Shown: positions 18,700 through 27,078 of the stretch, piece after piece
Layout: every line of letters starts with the position of its first letter
Position numbering within the stretch: position 1 is the stretch's first letter
Source: Marmoricola sp.
GTDB lineage: Bacteria > Actinomycetota > Actinomycetes > Propionibacteriales > Nocardioidaceae
Assembly: GCA_025965315.1 (NCBI GenBank)
Contig: JAOPXD010000066.1
Span: forward strand, 1-43,190
DNA length: 43,190 bases
Reading direction: 5' to 3'
Translations under genes and position numbers: made by a program
Notes under the pieces: model-generated
Database searches by the model: none
What the model saw: only the letters and a program-made list of their open reading frames with translations
What the model was told of the DNA's origin: nothing

Positions 18700-20345
18700 C
18701 AGGACTCCTGTTCCGTCGGGACCAGCGCGAGCGGGCTGTGCGCGAGCGGATCGCCGGCGCGACGGGGCACCGTCAGCCGGAACTGCGCGCCCTCGTCGGT
18801 CGCGCCCCACACCTGGAGCCATCCTCCGTGCAGCTGGGCATCCTCCAGCGAGATCGCCAGGCCGAGGCCGGTGCCGCCGGTGCTGCGGGCCCGCGCCGGA
18901 TCGCCCCGCCAGAACCGGTTGAACACCATCGCGGACTGGCCGGGCCGGAGCCCGACGCCGAAGTCGCGCACCGTCACAGCGGCGGCGTGCGCATCGGCCG
19001 CGACCGTGACGACGACCCGGGCATCTCCCTGGACGTTGGCGTGGTCGATCGCGTTGACCACCAGGTTGCGCAGGACCCGCTCGATGCGACGCTCGTCGAC
19101 CTCGGCGACCGCAGGACCGTGGGCCTCGATCACCAGCGCGACCCCGCGACCCCGGGCGACGACGCCGGCCTGCTCGACCACCCGGTGCACGACATCGGCC
19201 AGGTTGACCTCGGCGAGCTCCAGGCCCGCGGCGCCGGCGTCGAACCTGCTGATCTCCAGCAGATCGGCGAGCAGGTGCTCGAACCGGTCGAGCTCGTTCT
19301 GCAGCAGCTCCGCAGCACGGCCTGCCACCGGGTCGAAGGAAGCCCGCGAGTCGTGCAGCACGTCGCCGGCCATCCGGACGGTGGTGAGCGGAGTACGCAG
19401 CTCGTGCGAGACGTCGGAGACGAACTGGCGCTGGACCCGGGAGAGCTCGACGAGCTGGCGGATCTGCCGCTGGAGCGCCTCGGCCATCTGGTTGAAGGAG
19501 ATGGCGAGCCGGGCGATGTCGTCCTCCCCGTGGACGTGCATCCGCTCCTCGATCCGGCCCGACGCGATCCGCTCGGCCACGCGGCGGGCCAGCCGCACCG
19601 GCCGGATCACCTGCCGGGTGACCAGGAAGACGACCCCGGCGGTGAGCAGCAGCAGCAGCACACCGGAGGTCAGCAGCGAGCGCCGGACGAGGTTGAGGGT
19701 GCCCTGCTCCTGGCGCATGTCGAAGAGGTAGTAGAGCGTGTAGGTGCCGCCGTCCGCGGGCAGCACCACCCGGGTCCCGACGACGACAGCGGGCGTCCCG
19801 GTCCCGGGGGCCTCGGTGAGCGTCCGGATCCGGGTGTAGGTCCAGGCGATCCCCGCGGAGCGATCCACGACGCGGCGCAGCCGCACCGGGACGCTCCCGG
19901 CCGCGATGCCCGGAGTGGTCCTGGTCCCGGTCGCCGGCGACGGATCGCTCGAGCTCTGGACCGGGCCGAGGACGACGACCTTGAAGCCACGGCTCTCGCC
20001 GCGCGAGACCAGGCTCTCCACCAGCTGGCTCAGCTGGGTCGACGGGTTGAAGTCGCCGCTTCCTGCCGAGTCGAGCCGCTCGGTCGCGGTGGCCGTCTCG
20101 CTGGTCGCCTCGGACACCGCTGCGGAGACCTTGCTCTGCACCAGCCCGTCGGAGATCTGGTGCATCAGCAGCAGTCCGGCCGAGCCGGCGATGATCGTCC
20201 CGAGCACCACGATCGCGACCATCACCCGGGTCCTGATCGAGCGGCGCCAGAACGAGAACAGCCGACCGACGCCGCGGCGTACCCGGGCCGGGGTGGGCAG
20301 CGGTACGCCCTCAGGCAGTCGCGGAGCTGCCATCGGGACCGTCAT
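18699..20345 (-). CDS. mtrB: MtrB sensor histidine kinase
   Basis: The kinase partner of MtrA controls cell-wall, division and osmotic genes in actinobacteria. The 548-residue protein has two membrane spans (about 41-61 and 226-243) around an extracytoplasmic sensor of ~165 residues. A HAMP domain (about 244-296) precedes the dimerisation domain with the phospho-acceptor His in FVSDVSHELRTPL (H314). The catalytic domain carries the N-box LRNLVVNAIDHA, a G1 box DFGVGL, the F-box VFNRFWRGD and G2 GGTGLGLAI. Start ATG 20345 overlaps the mtrA end (stop at 20311) by 35 bases, implying coupled translation. Sensor-domain residues appear longer in Ser/Thr/Pro than I expect in mycobacteria, but the overall layout is standard. 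Confidence 0.96.
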   Translation of the reverse strand: MTVPMAAPRLPEGVPLPTPARVRRGVGRLFSFWRRSIRTRVMVAIVVLGTIIAGSAGLLLMHQISDGLVQSKVSAAVSEATSETATATERLDSAGSGDFNPSTQLSQLVESLVSRGESRGFKVVVLGPVQSSSDPSPATGTRTTPGIAAGSVPVRLRRVVDRSAGIAWTYTRIRTLTEAPGTGTPAVVVGTRVVLPADGGTYTLYYLFDMRQEQGTLNLVRRSLLTSGVLLLLLTAGVVFLVTRQVIRPVRLARRVAERIASGRIEERMHVHGEDDIARLAISFNQMAEALQRQIRQLVELSRVQRQFVSDVSHELRTPLTTVRMAGDVLHDSRASFDPVAGRAAELLQNELDRFEHLLADLLEISRFDAGAAGLELAEVNLADVVHRVVEQAGVVARGRGVALVIEAHGPAVAEVDERRIERVLRNLVVNAIDHANVQGDARVVVTVAADAHAAAVTVRDFGVGLRPGQSAMVFNRFWRGDPARARSTGGTGLGLAISLEDAQLHGGWLQVWGATDEGAQFRLTVPRRAGDPLAHSPLALVPTEQES

Positions 20346-21063
20346 CGCTCTCGACCGTCCCGGACTTGTAGCCGACCCCGCGCACGGTCACCACGATGGC
20401 AGGATTCTCCGGGTCGTGCTCGACCTTGGCACGCAGCCGCTGGACGTGCACGTTGACCAGACGGGTGTCGGCAGCGTGCCGGTACCCCCAGACCTGCTCG
20501 AGCAGCATCTCCCGGGTGAACACCTGCCGGGGCTTGCGGGCCAGGCAGACGAGCAGGTCGAACTCCAACGGGGTCAGCGCGATCGGCTGGGCCGCGGCCG
20601 CGTCGGCCTCGCGGGTGACGCTGTGCCCGGCGACGTCGATCAGCAGGTCGGCGACCCGGATCATCTCCGGCTCGGGCGAGCTGAAGTGCCTCATCCGGGC
20701 CGCGATCCGGGCGAGCAGCTCCTTGGGCTTGAACGGCTTGGCGACGTAGTCGTCGGCGCCGGACTCGAGCCCGACCACGACGTCCACGGTGTCGCTCTTC
20801 GCGGTCAGCATCACGATCGGGACGCCGGAGACCGCGCGGATCTGACGGCAGACCTCGATGCCGTTGATCCCGGGAAGCATGAGGTCCAGCAGGACCAGAT
20901 CGGGCTTGTACTCGACGAACGCCGCCAGCGCCTCGTCACCGCGCGCGACGATCCGGCTCACGTAACCCTCGTTGTGCAGCACGAGGCTGAGCATCTCGGC
21001 CAGGGCCGCATCGTCGTCGACGACGAGGATGCGGGCCCGCCCGTTCCGGTCCTGCTGGGTCAC
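20311..21063 (-). CDS. mtrA: MtrA response regulator (OmpR family)
   Basis: MtrA is an OmpR/PhoB-type transcription factor, essential in M. tuberculosis, that controls peptidoglycan hydrolases, replication and, in Streptomyces, development. I start at GTG 21063 (VTQQDRNGRARILVVDDD), giving 250 residues. The receiver has phospho-acceptor Asp60 in PDLVLLDLMLPG, MLTAKSD, and VAKPFKPKELLARI. The winged helix has PIALTPLEFDLLVCLARKP, QVFTREMLLEQVWGY and DTRLVNVHVQRLRAKVE. Its start lies only 17 bases beyond the stop of ahcY, so it is probably read from the ahcY promoter. The tmk gene that separates sahH and mtrA in M. tuberculosis is absent here. The frame is open far upstream inside ahcY, but that part has no MtrA similarity. 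Confidence 0.96.
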   Translation of the reverse strand: MTQQDRNGRARILVVDDDAALAEMLSLVLHNEGYVSRIVARGDEALAAFVEYKPDLVLLDLMLPGINGIEVCRQIRAVSGVPIVMLTAKSDTVDVVVGLESGADDYVAKPFKPKELLARIAARMRHFSSPEPEMIRVADLLIDVAGHSVTREADAAAAQPIALTPLEFDLLVCLARKPRQVFTREMLLEQVWGYRHAADTRLVNVHVQRLRAKVEHDPENPAIVVTVRGVGYKSGTVESDDGPDGSSATA

Positions 21064-21080
21064 TCCGTGGTTGCTCTGGC

Positions 21081-22520
21081 TCAGTACCGGTACGCGTCGG
21101 CCTTGTACGGGCCCCCGACCGGGACACCGAGGTAGTCGGCCTGCTCGGGGCTGAGCACGGTCAGCTCGACACCGAGAGCGTCGAGGTGCAGGCGTGCCAC
21201 CTCTTCGTCCAGGTGCTTGGGCAGCACGTACACGCCGACCGGGTACTCCTCGACCTTGGTGAAGAGCTCGATCTGCGCCAGCACCTGGTTGGTGAACGAG
21301 TTCGACATCACGAACGACGGGTGACCGGTCGCGTTGCCGAGGTTCAGCAGCCGGCCCTCGGAGAGCACGATGACCTTCTTGCCGTCGGGGAAGATCCACT
21401 GGTGGACCTGCGGCTTGATCTCGTCCTTGACGATGCCCGGGATCTTGGCCAGACCGGCCATGTTGATCTCGTTGTCGAAGTGGCCGATGTTTCCGACGAT
21501 CGCCTGGTGCTTCATCTTCTCGAAGTGCTCGACCCGGATGATGTCGAAGTTGCCCGTCGTGGTGATGAAGATGTCGGCGTACTCGACGACGGTCTCGAGG
21601 CGCTTGACCTCGTAGCCGTCCATCGCTGCCTGCAGGGCGCAGATCGGATCGATCTCGGTGATGATGACCCGGGCACCCTGGCCGCGGAGCGACTCCGCGG
21701 AACCCTTGCCGACGTCGCCGTAGCCGCAGACGACGGCGACCTTGCCGCCGATCATGACGTCGGTGCCGCGGTTGATGCCGTCGATCAGCGAGTGCCGGCA
21801 ACCGTACTTGTTGTCGAACTTCGACTTGGTGACCGAGTCGTTGACGTTGATCGCAGGGAAGAGCAGCGAGCCCTCCTTGAAGCGGTCGTAGAGGCGCAGC
21901 ACACCGGTGGTGGTCTCCTCGGAGACGCCCTTGATGTCGTTGGCGATGGTGGTCCAACGCGTCGGGTTGTTCTCCAATGAGCGGGCCAGCACGCGCAGCA
22001 CCTCCTTGAACTCCTCGTTGTCGGTCGAGTCCTGGCCGGGAACCGCGCCCGCCTTCTCGAACTCGACGCCCTTGTGGACGAGCAGCGTGATGTCGCCGCC
22101 GTCGTCGAGGAGCATGTTCGGGCCGACCGGGTTGCCGTCCGCGTCGGTGAAGTCGAAGACCTTCTCGGCCTCGTCCCAGTACTCCGCCAGGCTCTCGCCC
22201 TTCCAGGCGAAGACCGGGGTGCCCTGCGGGTCGTCCACGGTCCCGTTGCCGACGACGACGGCAGCGGCCGCGTGGTCCTGGGTGGAGAAGATGTTGCAGG
22301 TGGCCCAGCGCACCTCGGCGCCGAGCGAGACCAGGGTCTCGATCAGGACGCCGGTCTGGATGGTCATGTGCAGCGAGCCGGCGATCCGGGCGCCCTTGAG
22401 GGGCTGCTCGTCCCCGAACGTCGTCCGGAGCGAGACCAGACCGGGCATCTCGTGCTCGGCGAGGGTGAGTTCCTTGCGGCCGAATTCGGCCAGCGAAAGG
22501 TCAGCGACCTTGTAGTCCAT
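21081..22520 (-). CDS. ahcY: Adenosylhomocysteinase (S-adenosylhomocysteine hydrolase)
   Basis: This NAD-dependent cytoplasmic enzyme splits S-adenosylhomocysteine to adenosine and homocysteine, removing the product inhibitor of methyltransferases. The 479-residue length and the start [20 protein letters not shown] are typical. Recognisable parts are [36 protein letters not shown], the NAD-binding Rossmann segment [13 protein letters not shown], and the C-terminal [10 protein letters not shown] that completes the active site of the neighbouring subunit. AAGGA sits eight bases before the ATG. I looked for an SAH riboswitch in the 108-base leader and did not see its conserved core. Confidence 0.97.
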   Translation of the reverse strand: MDYKVADLSLAEFGRKELTLAEHEMPGLVSLRTTFGDEQPLKGARIAGSLHMTIQTGVLIETLVSLGAEVRWATCNIFSTQDHAAAAVVVGNGTVDDPQGTPVFAWKGESLAEYWDEAEKVFDFTDADGNPVGPNMLLDDGGDITLLVHKGVEFEKAGAVPGQDSTDNEEFKEVLRVLARSLENNPTRWTTIANDIKGVSEETTTGVLRLYDRFKEGSLLFPAINVNDSVTKSKFDNKYGCRHSLIDGINRGTDVMIGGKVAVVCGYGDVGKGSAESLRGQGARVIITEIDPICALQAAMDGYEVKRLETVVEYADIFITTTGNFDIIRVEHFEKMKHQAIVGNIGHFDNEINMAGLAKIPGIVKDEIKPQVHQWIFPDGKKVIVLSEGRLLNLGNATGHPSFVMSNSFTNQVLAQIELFTKVEEYPVGVYVLPKHLDEEVARLHLDALGVELTVLSPEQADYLGVPVGGPYKADAYRY

Positions 22521-22566
22521 GGTTTTAGTCCTTGCAGGGTGAAGTGTTGGTTTCAGTCAGGAGAAG

Positions 22567-22582
22567 ACAGGCAAAAACCTGT
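22567..22582 (-). terminator. Small hairpin between the CDF transporter gene and ahcY
   Basis: On the minus strand ACAGG-TTTTTG-CCTGT forms a 5-bp stem, followed by TCTTCTCCT. It lies 47 bases past the CDF transporter stop and about 47 bases before the ahcY start. It could end the upstream operon weakly or be part of the ahcY leader. Confidence 0.25.
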
Positions 22583-22628
22583 GCAAGGCGTCTGGCCACG
22601 ATCTCGTGCGCGAGGCGCGGCTTCCATC

Positions 22629-23582
22629 CTAAACCAAGGACCCACCGGGCCGCCGGATATCAGGTTCGAGGTAGATCACCCGAGCGGTCGGCTCGGCGGC
22701 CCGGCAGGCCGCCTCGGCCCGGTCGATCGCCACCGCCACCTCGGCCGCCGAATCCGTGGGATCGACCGCGATCTTGGCCGCTACCAGGAGTTCCTCGGGG
22801 CCCAGGTGCAGCGTCTTCATGTGGATCACGCCGGCGATCCCCTCGGTGCTCTCCAGCGCAACCCGGATCCGGTCCTGGGCTGCGGGATCGGCAGCCTCGC
22901 CGATCAGCAGGCTCTTCGTCTCGGTCGCGAGGACCACGGCGACCGCGACCAGCAGCACCCCGATCATCGCCGTACCGATCGCGTCGAAGACCGGGTTCTT
23001 GGTGATCAGCGCCAACCCGACCCCGAGGAGGGCGAACGTCAGCCCGAGCAGCGCGGCGAAGTCCTCGAGCAGGATCACTGGCAGCTCCGGTGCCTTCGCA
23101 CGGCGTACGAACTCGGTCCAGGAGGCGTCGCCGCGGATCAGGTTCGTCTCCCGGATCGCGGTCCGGAACGAGAACCCCTCGAGCACGATCGAGCCGCCGA
23201 GCACGACCACCGGGACCCACCACCAGCGGCCGTCGAGCTGGCCGAGGTCGTGCGGGTGCGCGTGCACCTCGCGCGCCTTGTGGTACGCCTCGTACAGGGC
23301 GAACAGACCACCGACGCTGAACAGCACGATCGAGACGATGAACGAGTACAGGTAGCGCTCGCGGCCGTACCCGAACGGGTGCTCCTCGGTCGCGGCGCGC
23401 TGCGAGCGACGCCCGCCGGTCAGCAGCAGCAGCTGGTTGCCGGAGTCCGCGACCGAGTGGATCGCCTCGGCGAGCAGCGAGGACGACCGGGTCAACCCGA
23501 ACGCGGTGAACTTCAGCACGGCGATGCCGGCGTTCGCCAGCAGCGCAGCGACGACCGCCTTGGTCCCGCCCTCGGTCGACAC
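22629..23582 (-). CDS. Cation diffusion facilitator (SLC30A9/ZnT9-like) transporter
   Basis: CDF proteins exchange divalent metal cations, usually zinc, for protons across the membrane. The 317 residues show about six membrane spans. The second span has the metal-site pattern AEAIHSVADSGNQ (H42, D46), then HPFGYGRERYLYSF at the loop. The segment NPVFDAIGTAMIGVLLVAVAVVL, followed by ETKSLLIGEAADP and a C-terminal cytoplasmic ferredoxin-like domain, places it in the ZnT9-like branch rather than the CzcD/FieF group. GTG 23582 starts 3 bases after the upstream stop (23586), so it is cotranscribed with the SIS-domain gene. In M. tuberculosis this position is not occupied by a CDF transporter. Substrate is inferred only. 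Confidence 0.85.
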   Translation of the reverse strand: MSTEGGTKAVVAALLANAGIAVLKFTAFGLTRSSSLLAEAIHSVADSGNQLLLLTGGRRSQRAATEEHPFGYGRERYLYSFIVSIVLFSVGGLFALYEAYHKAREVHAHPHDLGQLDGRWWWVPVVVLGGSIVLEGFSFRTAIRETNLIRGDASWTEFVRRAKAPELPVILLEDFAALLGLTFALLGVGLALITKNPVFDAIGTAMIGVLLVAVAVVLATETKSLLIGEAADPAAQDRIRVALESTEGIAGVIHMKTLHLGPEELLVAAKIAVDPTDSAAEVAVAIDRAEAACRAAEPTARVIYLEPDIRRPGGSLV

Positions 23583-23585
23583 GGC

Positions 23586-24614
23586 TCAGAGGGCTCCGGA
23601 GAGCCCGATCTCGAGGTACCGCGCCGCGAACGTGCCGGTGGCCAGCAGCGCGGCGTAGCGGGCGACCTCACCGTCCGCCTCGGTGGTCACCGTCTCGACC
23701 CGGACGCCGTTCACGTCGGCCTGCTCGCGCAGGCGGGCGGCTGTCTCGGCGACGACCGGGTCGGGCGACCCGTCGTCGAGCATCACCAGGGACGGTCGCA
23801 GGTCACCGTCGTCATCGGCGAACGGATCGGCGAAGACGTCGGTCTGCGGCGCGGCTGCGAGTACCGGCAGCAGGTGCTCTGCATCGGCGGCGAGCACGGC
23901 CCGGCCGGTGGCGCGCCGCAAGGACTCAGCCACCCGGCGTGCCGCCCGGGCAGCGAGAACGGTGCCGCCCCAGAGGACCGGGCTGGTCCCGGCGATGCCG
24001 CTCGCGAGCAGCTTGGCCGGGTTCACCGCCAGGTCGCGGTACGGCCCGCAGGCCACCGCGACCTCGTCGAGCGCTGCTGCCACCACGTCCGGATCGGTGT
24101 CCGGCCCGAGCGCGAGCCGGTCGAGCAGGTCGAGCATCACGGTCGCGGTGGCGAGCTGGTCGCCGGTCACCGTCGGCAGCAGCGTCGAGTACCGGCCGGG
24201 AACGTGCCGGCCCACCAGCGACTCCGCCGGCGTCGCGACCACCAGCTGGCACCCGCGGCGGACGGCTTCGGCGACACCGACGGCTGTGCTCGGGTCGGCA
24301 CCGTCGGGCGCCAGGACCACGACCAGGTCGAGTGCTCCGGCCCACCCGGGCAGCCCGGCCCCGGGCCAGGCGACGAAGGGAACCGGGCAGGTCGGTTCGA
24401 GGACCGCGCGCAGCAGCCGCGAGTCGGGGCCGGCTGCCACGACGGCGCGCGGGCGGCTCTCGGAGAGACGCTCGACCGCGGCCAGCAACGGCTCGGCTGC
24501 GGAGACCGACTCGGTCCGGACCCGGGCCCCGGCCTCGGCGAGGTTGCGCAGGATCGGCTCGGCGGCGCGGAGCGCGTCCTCGTCGTCGAGCCGGCCGTCG
24601 TCGAACTGGGCCAT
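23586..24614 (-). CDS. Rv3256c-like SIS / phosphosugar isomerase-type protein
   Basis: The 342-residue protein begins MAQFDDGRLDDEDALR and shows two alternating beta-alpha halves with AVVAAGPDSRLLRAVLEP and LVVVLAPDGADPSTAVGVAEAVRRGCQLVVATP. This matches a SIS-like fold as in phosphoglucose/phosphomannose isomerases. The catalytic residues of bifunctional PGI/PMI are not obvious. Its place directly downstream of manB and a Trm112 gene equals that of Rv3256c in M. tuberculosis, next to manA and manB. A mannose or hexose phosphate role is therefore likely but unproven. manA itself is not next to it here. The start at 24614 is one base past the Trm112 stop. Confidence 0.7.
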   Translation of the reverse strand: MAQFDDGRLDDEDALRAAEPILRNLAEAGARVRTESVSAAEPLLAAVERLSESRPRAVVAAGPDSRLLRAVLEPTCPVPFVAWPGAGLPGWAGALDLVVVLAPDGADPSTAVGVAEAVRRGCQLVVATPAESLVGRHVPGRYSTLLPTVTGDQLATATVMLDLLDRLALGPDTDPDVVAAALDEVAVACGPYRDLAVNPAKLLASGIAGTSPVLWGGTVLAARAARRVAESLRRATGRAVLAADAEHLLPVLAAAPQTDVFADPFADDDGDLRPSLVMLDDGSPDPVVAETAARLREQADVNGVRVETVTTEADGEVARYAALLATGTFAARYLEIGLSGAL

Positions 24615-24615
24615 C

Positions 24616-24801
24616 TCAGGCCGGTCCGGCAGCCGGACCCTGTCGTGCCTCGTCGACCAGGAGCACCGGGATGTCGTCGCGGACCGGGTAGATCAGCCCG
24701 CAGCCGGTGCACACCAGCTCCTCGGCGACCGCATCCACGGCGAGGGCCGCGTGACAGGCCGGGCACACGATCAGGTCGAGCAGCTTCTCGTCGAGGTTCA
24801 T
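24616..24801 (-). CDS. Trm112 family zinc-ribbon protein
   Basis: The 61-residue protein starts LDEKLLDLIVCPACHAALAV and has the Trm112/UPF0434 fold. Two CxxC pairs are present (CPAC at about 13-16 and CTGC at 32-35), together with the closing GLIYPVRDDIPVLLVDEAR. In eukaryotes and archaea Trm112 activates methyltransferases; in actinobacteria short Trm112-like proteins sit beside manB, and their partner is not established. The stop TGA and the next gene's ATG are separated by one base (TGAGATG). It is too small for other inference. Confidence 0.85.
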   Translation of the reverse strand: MNLDEKLLDLIVCPACHAALAVDAVAEELVCTGCGLIYPVRDDIPVLLVDEARQGPAAGPA

Positions 24802-24816
24802 CGGTGGACTTCCTGC

Positions 24817-26163
24817 TCAGGACCGGATCGCGGCGAGGACTTCGTCGCGGATCCGGTGCATCGTCTCTGCATCCTTGCCCTCCGCGTTGAGGCGCAGCAG
24901 CGGCTCGGTGTTGGACGCGCGGACATTGAACCACCAGTCGTCGGCGGTGATGGTCAGGCCGTCGAGGTGGTCGACGCTCACCCCGGGCCTGGAGCCCCAG
25001 TCCGCCTCGAGGGCCGCCACGATCGCGGACTGGTCGGCGACCTCGGAGTTGATCTCGCCGCTGGCCACGTGCCGCGAGTACGGGGCGAGCACCTCCGAGA
25101 GCGGGGCGTCGGTCTCGGCCAGGGCGGCCAGCGCGTGCAGGGCCGCGAGCATCCCGGAGTCAGCCCGCCAGAAGTCCCGGAAGTAGAAGTGCCCGGAGTG
25201 CTCGCCACCGAAGATCGCGTCGGTCGAGGCCATCGTCGCCTTGATGAACGAGTGCCCGACGCGGGTCCGCACCGGCTTGCCGCCGAGCTCGGTGACGATC
25301 TCGGGGACGGCCCGGGAGGTGATCAGGTTGTGGATGATCGTCGCCCCGGGCTGCTTGACGAGCTCGCGGGCAGCGATCAGCGCGGTCAGGACGCTGGGGC
25401 TGACCAGGTCGCCCTTCTCGTCGACCAGGAAGCAGCGGTCCGCGTCACCGTCGAACGCCAGCCCGATGTCGGCGCCGGTCTCGCGGACCTTCGCCTGCAG
25501 GTCGACCAGGTTCGCCGCGTCGATCGGGTTGGCCTCGTGGTTCGGGAAGGTCCCGTCGAGCTCGAAGTACATCGGCACGATCTCGGCGTCGATCTGGCTC
25601 AGCACCGCCGGCGTCGTCAGACCGCCCATCCCGTTGCCGGCGTCGACGGCGATCTTCAGGTGCCGTCCGGTGACCGGGGCGAGCGCGAGCAGGTAGCTGG
25701 CGTACTCGGCCAGGAGATCCTGCTCGTCGAGGCTGCCGGGCTTCTCGGCGACGAGCGTCTCGCCGGAGGCGACCCGGTCACGGATCTCGGCGAGGCCGGT
25801 CTCCATGCCGATCGGTTGCGCGTGCGTGCGGCACATCTTGATGCCGTTGTACTGGGCCGGGTTGTGGCTCGCGGTGAACATCGCCCCGGCGCGCCCGAGG
25901 TGGCCCGAGGCGAAGTAGAGACCGTCGGTCGAGGCGAGACCGATCAGGGTGACATCGGCACCTGCCTCCATCGCGCCCTCGGCGAACGCGTGCGAGAGCT
26001 CGGGCGAGGACGGCCGCATGTCGTAGCCGACGACGATCGGTTCGGCACCGATCACCGCGACGAAGGCATTGCCCACCCGGCGGACGAGGTCGACGTTGAT
26101 CTGGTCCGGAACGGTGCCGCGGACGTCGTAGGCCTTGAAGAACGCGTTCAGGTCGGTCGACAT
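24817..26163 (-). CDS. manB: Phosphomannomutase / phosphoglucomutase
   Basis: This enzyme interconverts mannose-6-phosphate and mannose-1-phosphate, feeding GDP-mannose for glycolipids and glycoproteins. The 448-residue protein has the alpha-D-phosphohexomutase architecture. The phosphoserine loop is MFTASHNPAQYNGIK (Ser99), the Mg-binding loop FDGDADRCF (238-243), the sugar-binding loop GGEHSGHFYF (319-328), and the phosphate-binding C-terminal domain has RASNTEPLLRLNAEG. It corresponds to Rv3257c. It heads a four-gene minus-strand string (manB, Trm112, SIS, CDF) and lies 36 bases beyond the DUF3499 gene. manC, the next enzyme of the pathway, is 8 kb away at 34581. Confidence 0.95.
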   Translation of the reverse strand: MSTDLNAFFKAYDVRGTVPDQINVDLVRRVGNAFVAVIGAEPIVVGYDMRPSSPELSHAFAEGAMEAGADVTLIGLASTDGLYFASGHLGRAGAMFTASHNPAQYNGIKMCRTHAQPIGMETGLAEIRDRVASGETLVAEKPGSLDEQDLLAEYASYLLALAPVTGRHLKIAVDAGNGMGGLTTPAVLSQIDAEIVPMYFELDGTFPNHEANPIDAANLVDLQAKVRETGADIGLAFDGDADRCFLVDEKGDLVSPSVLTALIAARELVKQPGATIIHNLITSRAVPEIVTELGGKPVRTRVGHSFIKATMASTDAIFGGEHSGHFYFRDFWRADSGMLAALHALAALAETDAPLSEVLAPYSRHVASGEINSEVADQSAIVAALEADWGSRPGVSVDHLDGLTITADDWWFNVRASNTEPLLRLNAEGKDAETMHRIRDEVLAAIRS

Positions 26164-26199
26164 GAGGCGAACAGTAACGGGGCCGGGCGAAGCGCGGAG

Positions 26200-26556
26200 T
26201 CAGTCCTCGGACTTCAGGACCCGCAGGTGTCCCTTGCGGGCGACCTCGCGCATCTCGAACGGCTCCCGGGGCTGGGGCCGCTGCCGGGGCTGGGCGGCCT
26301 CGCGGACGGCATCGGCCAGGGCCAGCAGGTCGTCGCTGGAGTGGGCGTGCGGGTCGTCCTGGACGAGGCGCAGCACCTCCCACCCGCGCGGTGCGCTCAA
26401 CCGTTCGCTGTGCTCCTCGCAGAGGTCGTACGCGTGCGGTTCGGCGTACGTCGCCAACGGCCCGAGCACGGCGGTCTGGTCGGCGTACACGTAGGTGAGC
26501 GTGGTCGCAGCAGGCCGCCCGCAGGCGGTGCGCGAACAGCGACGAAGCAGACTCAC
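26200..26556 (-). CDS. DUF3499 family protein
   Basis: The 118-residue protein (GTG start at 26556) opens with CSRTACGRPAATTLTYVYAD and continues with YAEPHAYDLCEEHSERLSAPRGWEVLRL. This is the characteristic pattern of DUF3499, with paired Cys (C..TAC) and a C..H pair that may form a zinc site. The C-terminal half is a charged linker and a helix (PFEMREVARKGHLRVLK). It matches Rv3258c in position. The divergent zincin-like gene starts only 49 bases away, so promoters for both genes must overlap there. Function unknown. Confidence 0.85.
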   Translation of the reverse strand: MSLLRRCSRTACGRPAATTLTYVYADQTAVLGPLATYAEPHAYDLCEEHSERLSAPRGWEVLRLVQDDPHAHSSDDLLALADAVREAAQPRQRPQPREPFEMREVARKGHLRVLKSED

Positions 26557-26605
26557 GCGGGTGAGGCTACCCGCTGCACGACCGCGTGCAGATTAGGCTC
26601 GCGGC

Positions 26606-27064
26606 GTGATCCCACCGCCATCATCAGAAGCACCGCGCCGGGTCCGCAAGCGCGACCGGCACGACCGCGGGATGCGCGGCCGTCCGTTCGGCGACACCCC
26701 GCTCGCACCGGGCGGGGTCCCGGCCCGACGTACGCCGGCGGTCAGGTTCGACGACATCGCCCTGCGGGTGATGGAGGCCGTGATGGACCCGTGGACCGCG
26801 CAGCTCGGCGACGTCGAGCTCGCCGTCGAGGAGGTTCCCGTCCTCACCGACGAGTGGCTCGCCGAGACCGTCCCGCTGGCGTCCTGGGTCGACCGGACCG
26901 GATCCGGTCCGTCGCGCCTGGTGCTGTTCCGGCGCCCGCTGGAGCACCGCGCCGAGAGCGCGCTCGACCTCGAGGCGCTGCTGCTGACGGTGATCGTCGA
27001 GCAGCTGTCCGAGGTGCTCGGCATCCCGGCCGAGGACGTGCACCCGGGTTACGACGCCGAGTAG
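26606..27064 (+). CDS. Zincin-like metallopeptidase family protein with degenerate active site
   Basis: The 152-residue protein has an Arg-rich N-terminus, RVRKRDRHDRGMRGRPFG. Its core begins with FDDIALRVMEAVMDPW, followed by LGDVELAVEEVPVL, and later LVLFRRPLEHRAESALDLEALLLTVIVEQLSEVLGI, the layout of the short minimal-zincin (DUF1025-type) family. Where active relatives have HExxH, this protein has VEQLSE (131-136), so zinc binding is unlikely. The actinobacterial Rv3259 branch is, as I recall, degenerate at the same place. GTG 26606 is the first start; an internal ATG at 26672 is possible. Position next to DUF3499, manB and whiB2 is conserved. Function unknown. Confidence 0.75.
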   Translation: MIPPPSSEAPRRVRKRDRHDRGMRGRPFGDTPLAPGGVPARRTPAVRFDDIALRVMEAVMDPWTAQLGDVELAVEEVPVLTDEWLAETVPLASWVDRTGSGPSRLVLFRRPLEHRAESALDLEALLLTVIVEQLSEVLGIPAEDVHPGYDAE

Positions 27065-27078
27065 CTCGGGCCTGAGCG

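Noticed and set aside
20311-21957. One long frame reading through mtrA into ahcY as a fusion protein
   Set aside because: The upstream part lies in ahcY in another frame and has Arg/Gln-rich shadow composition; the GTG at 21063 gives a normal 250-residue MtrA.
22521-22628. SAH riboswitch upstream of ahcY
   Set aside because: The conserved SAH-binding core and its pseudoknot pattern are not visible; only a small 5-bp hairpin is found.
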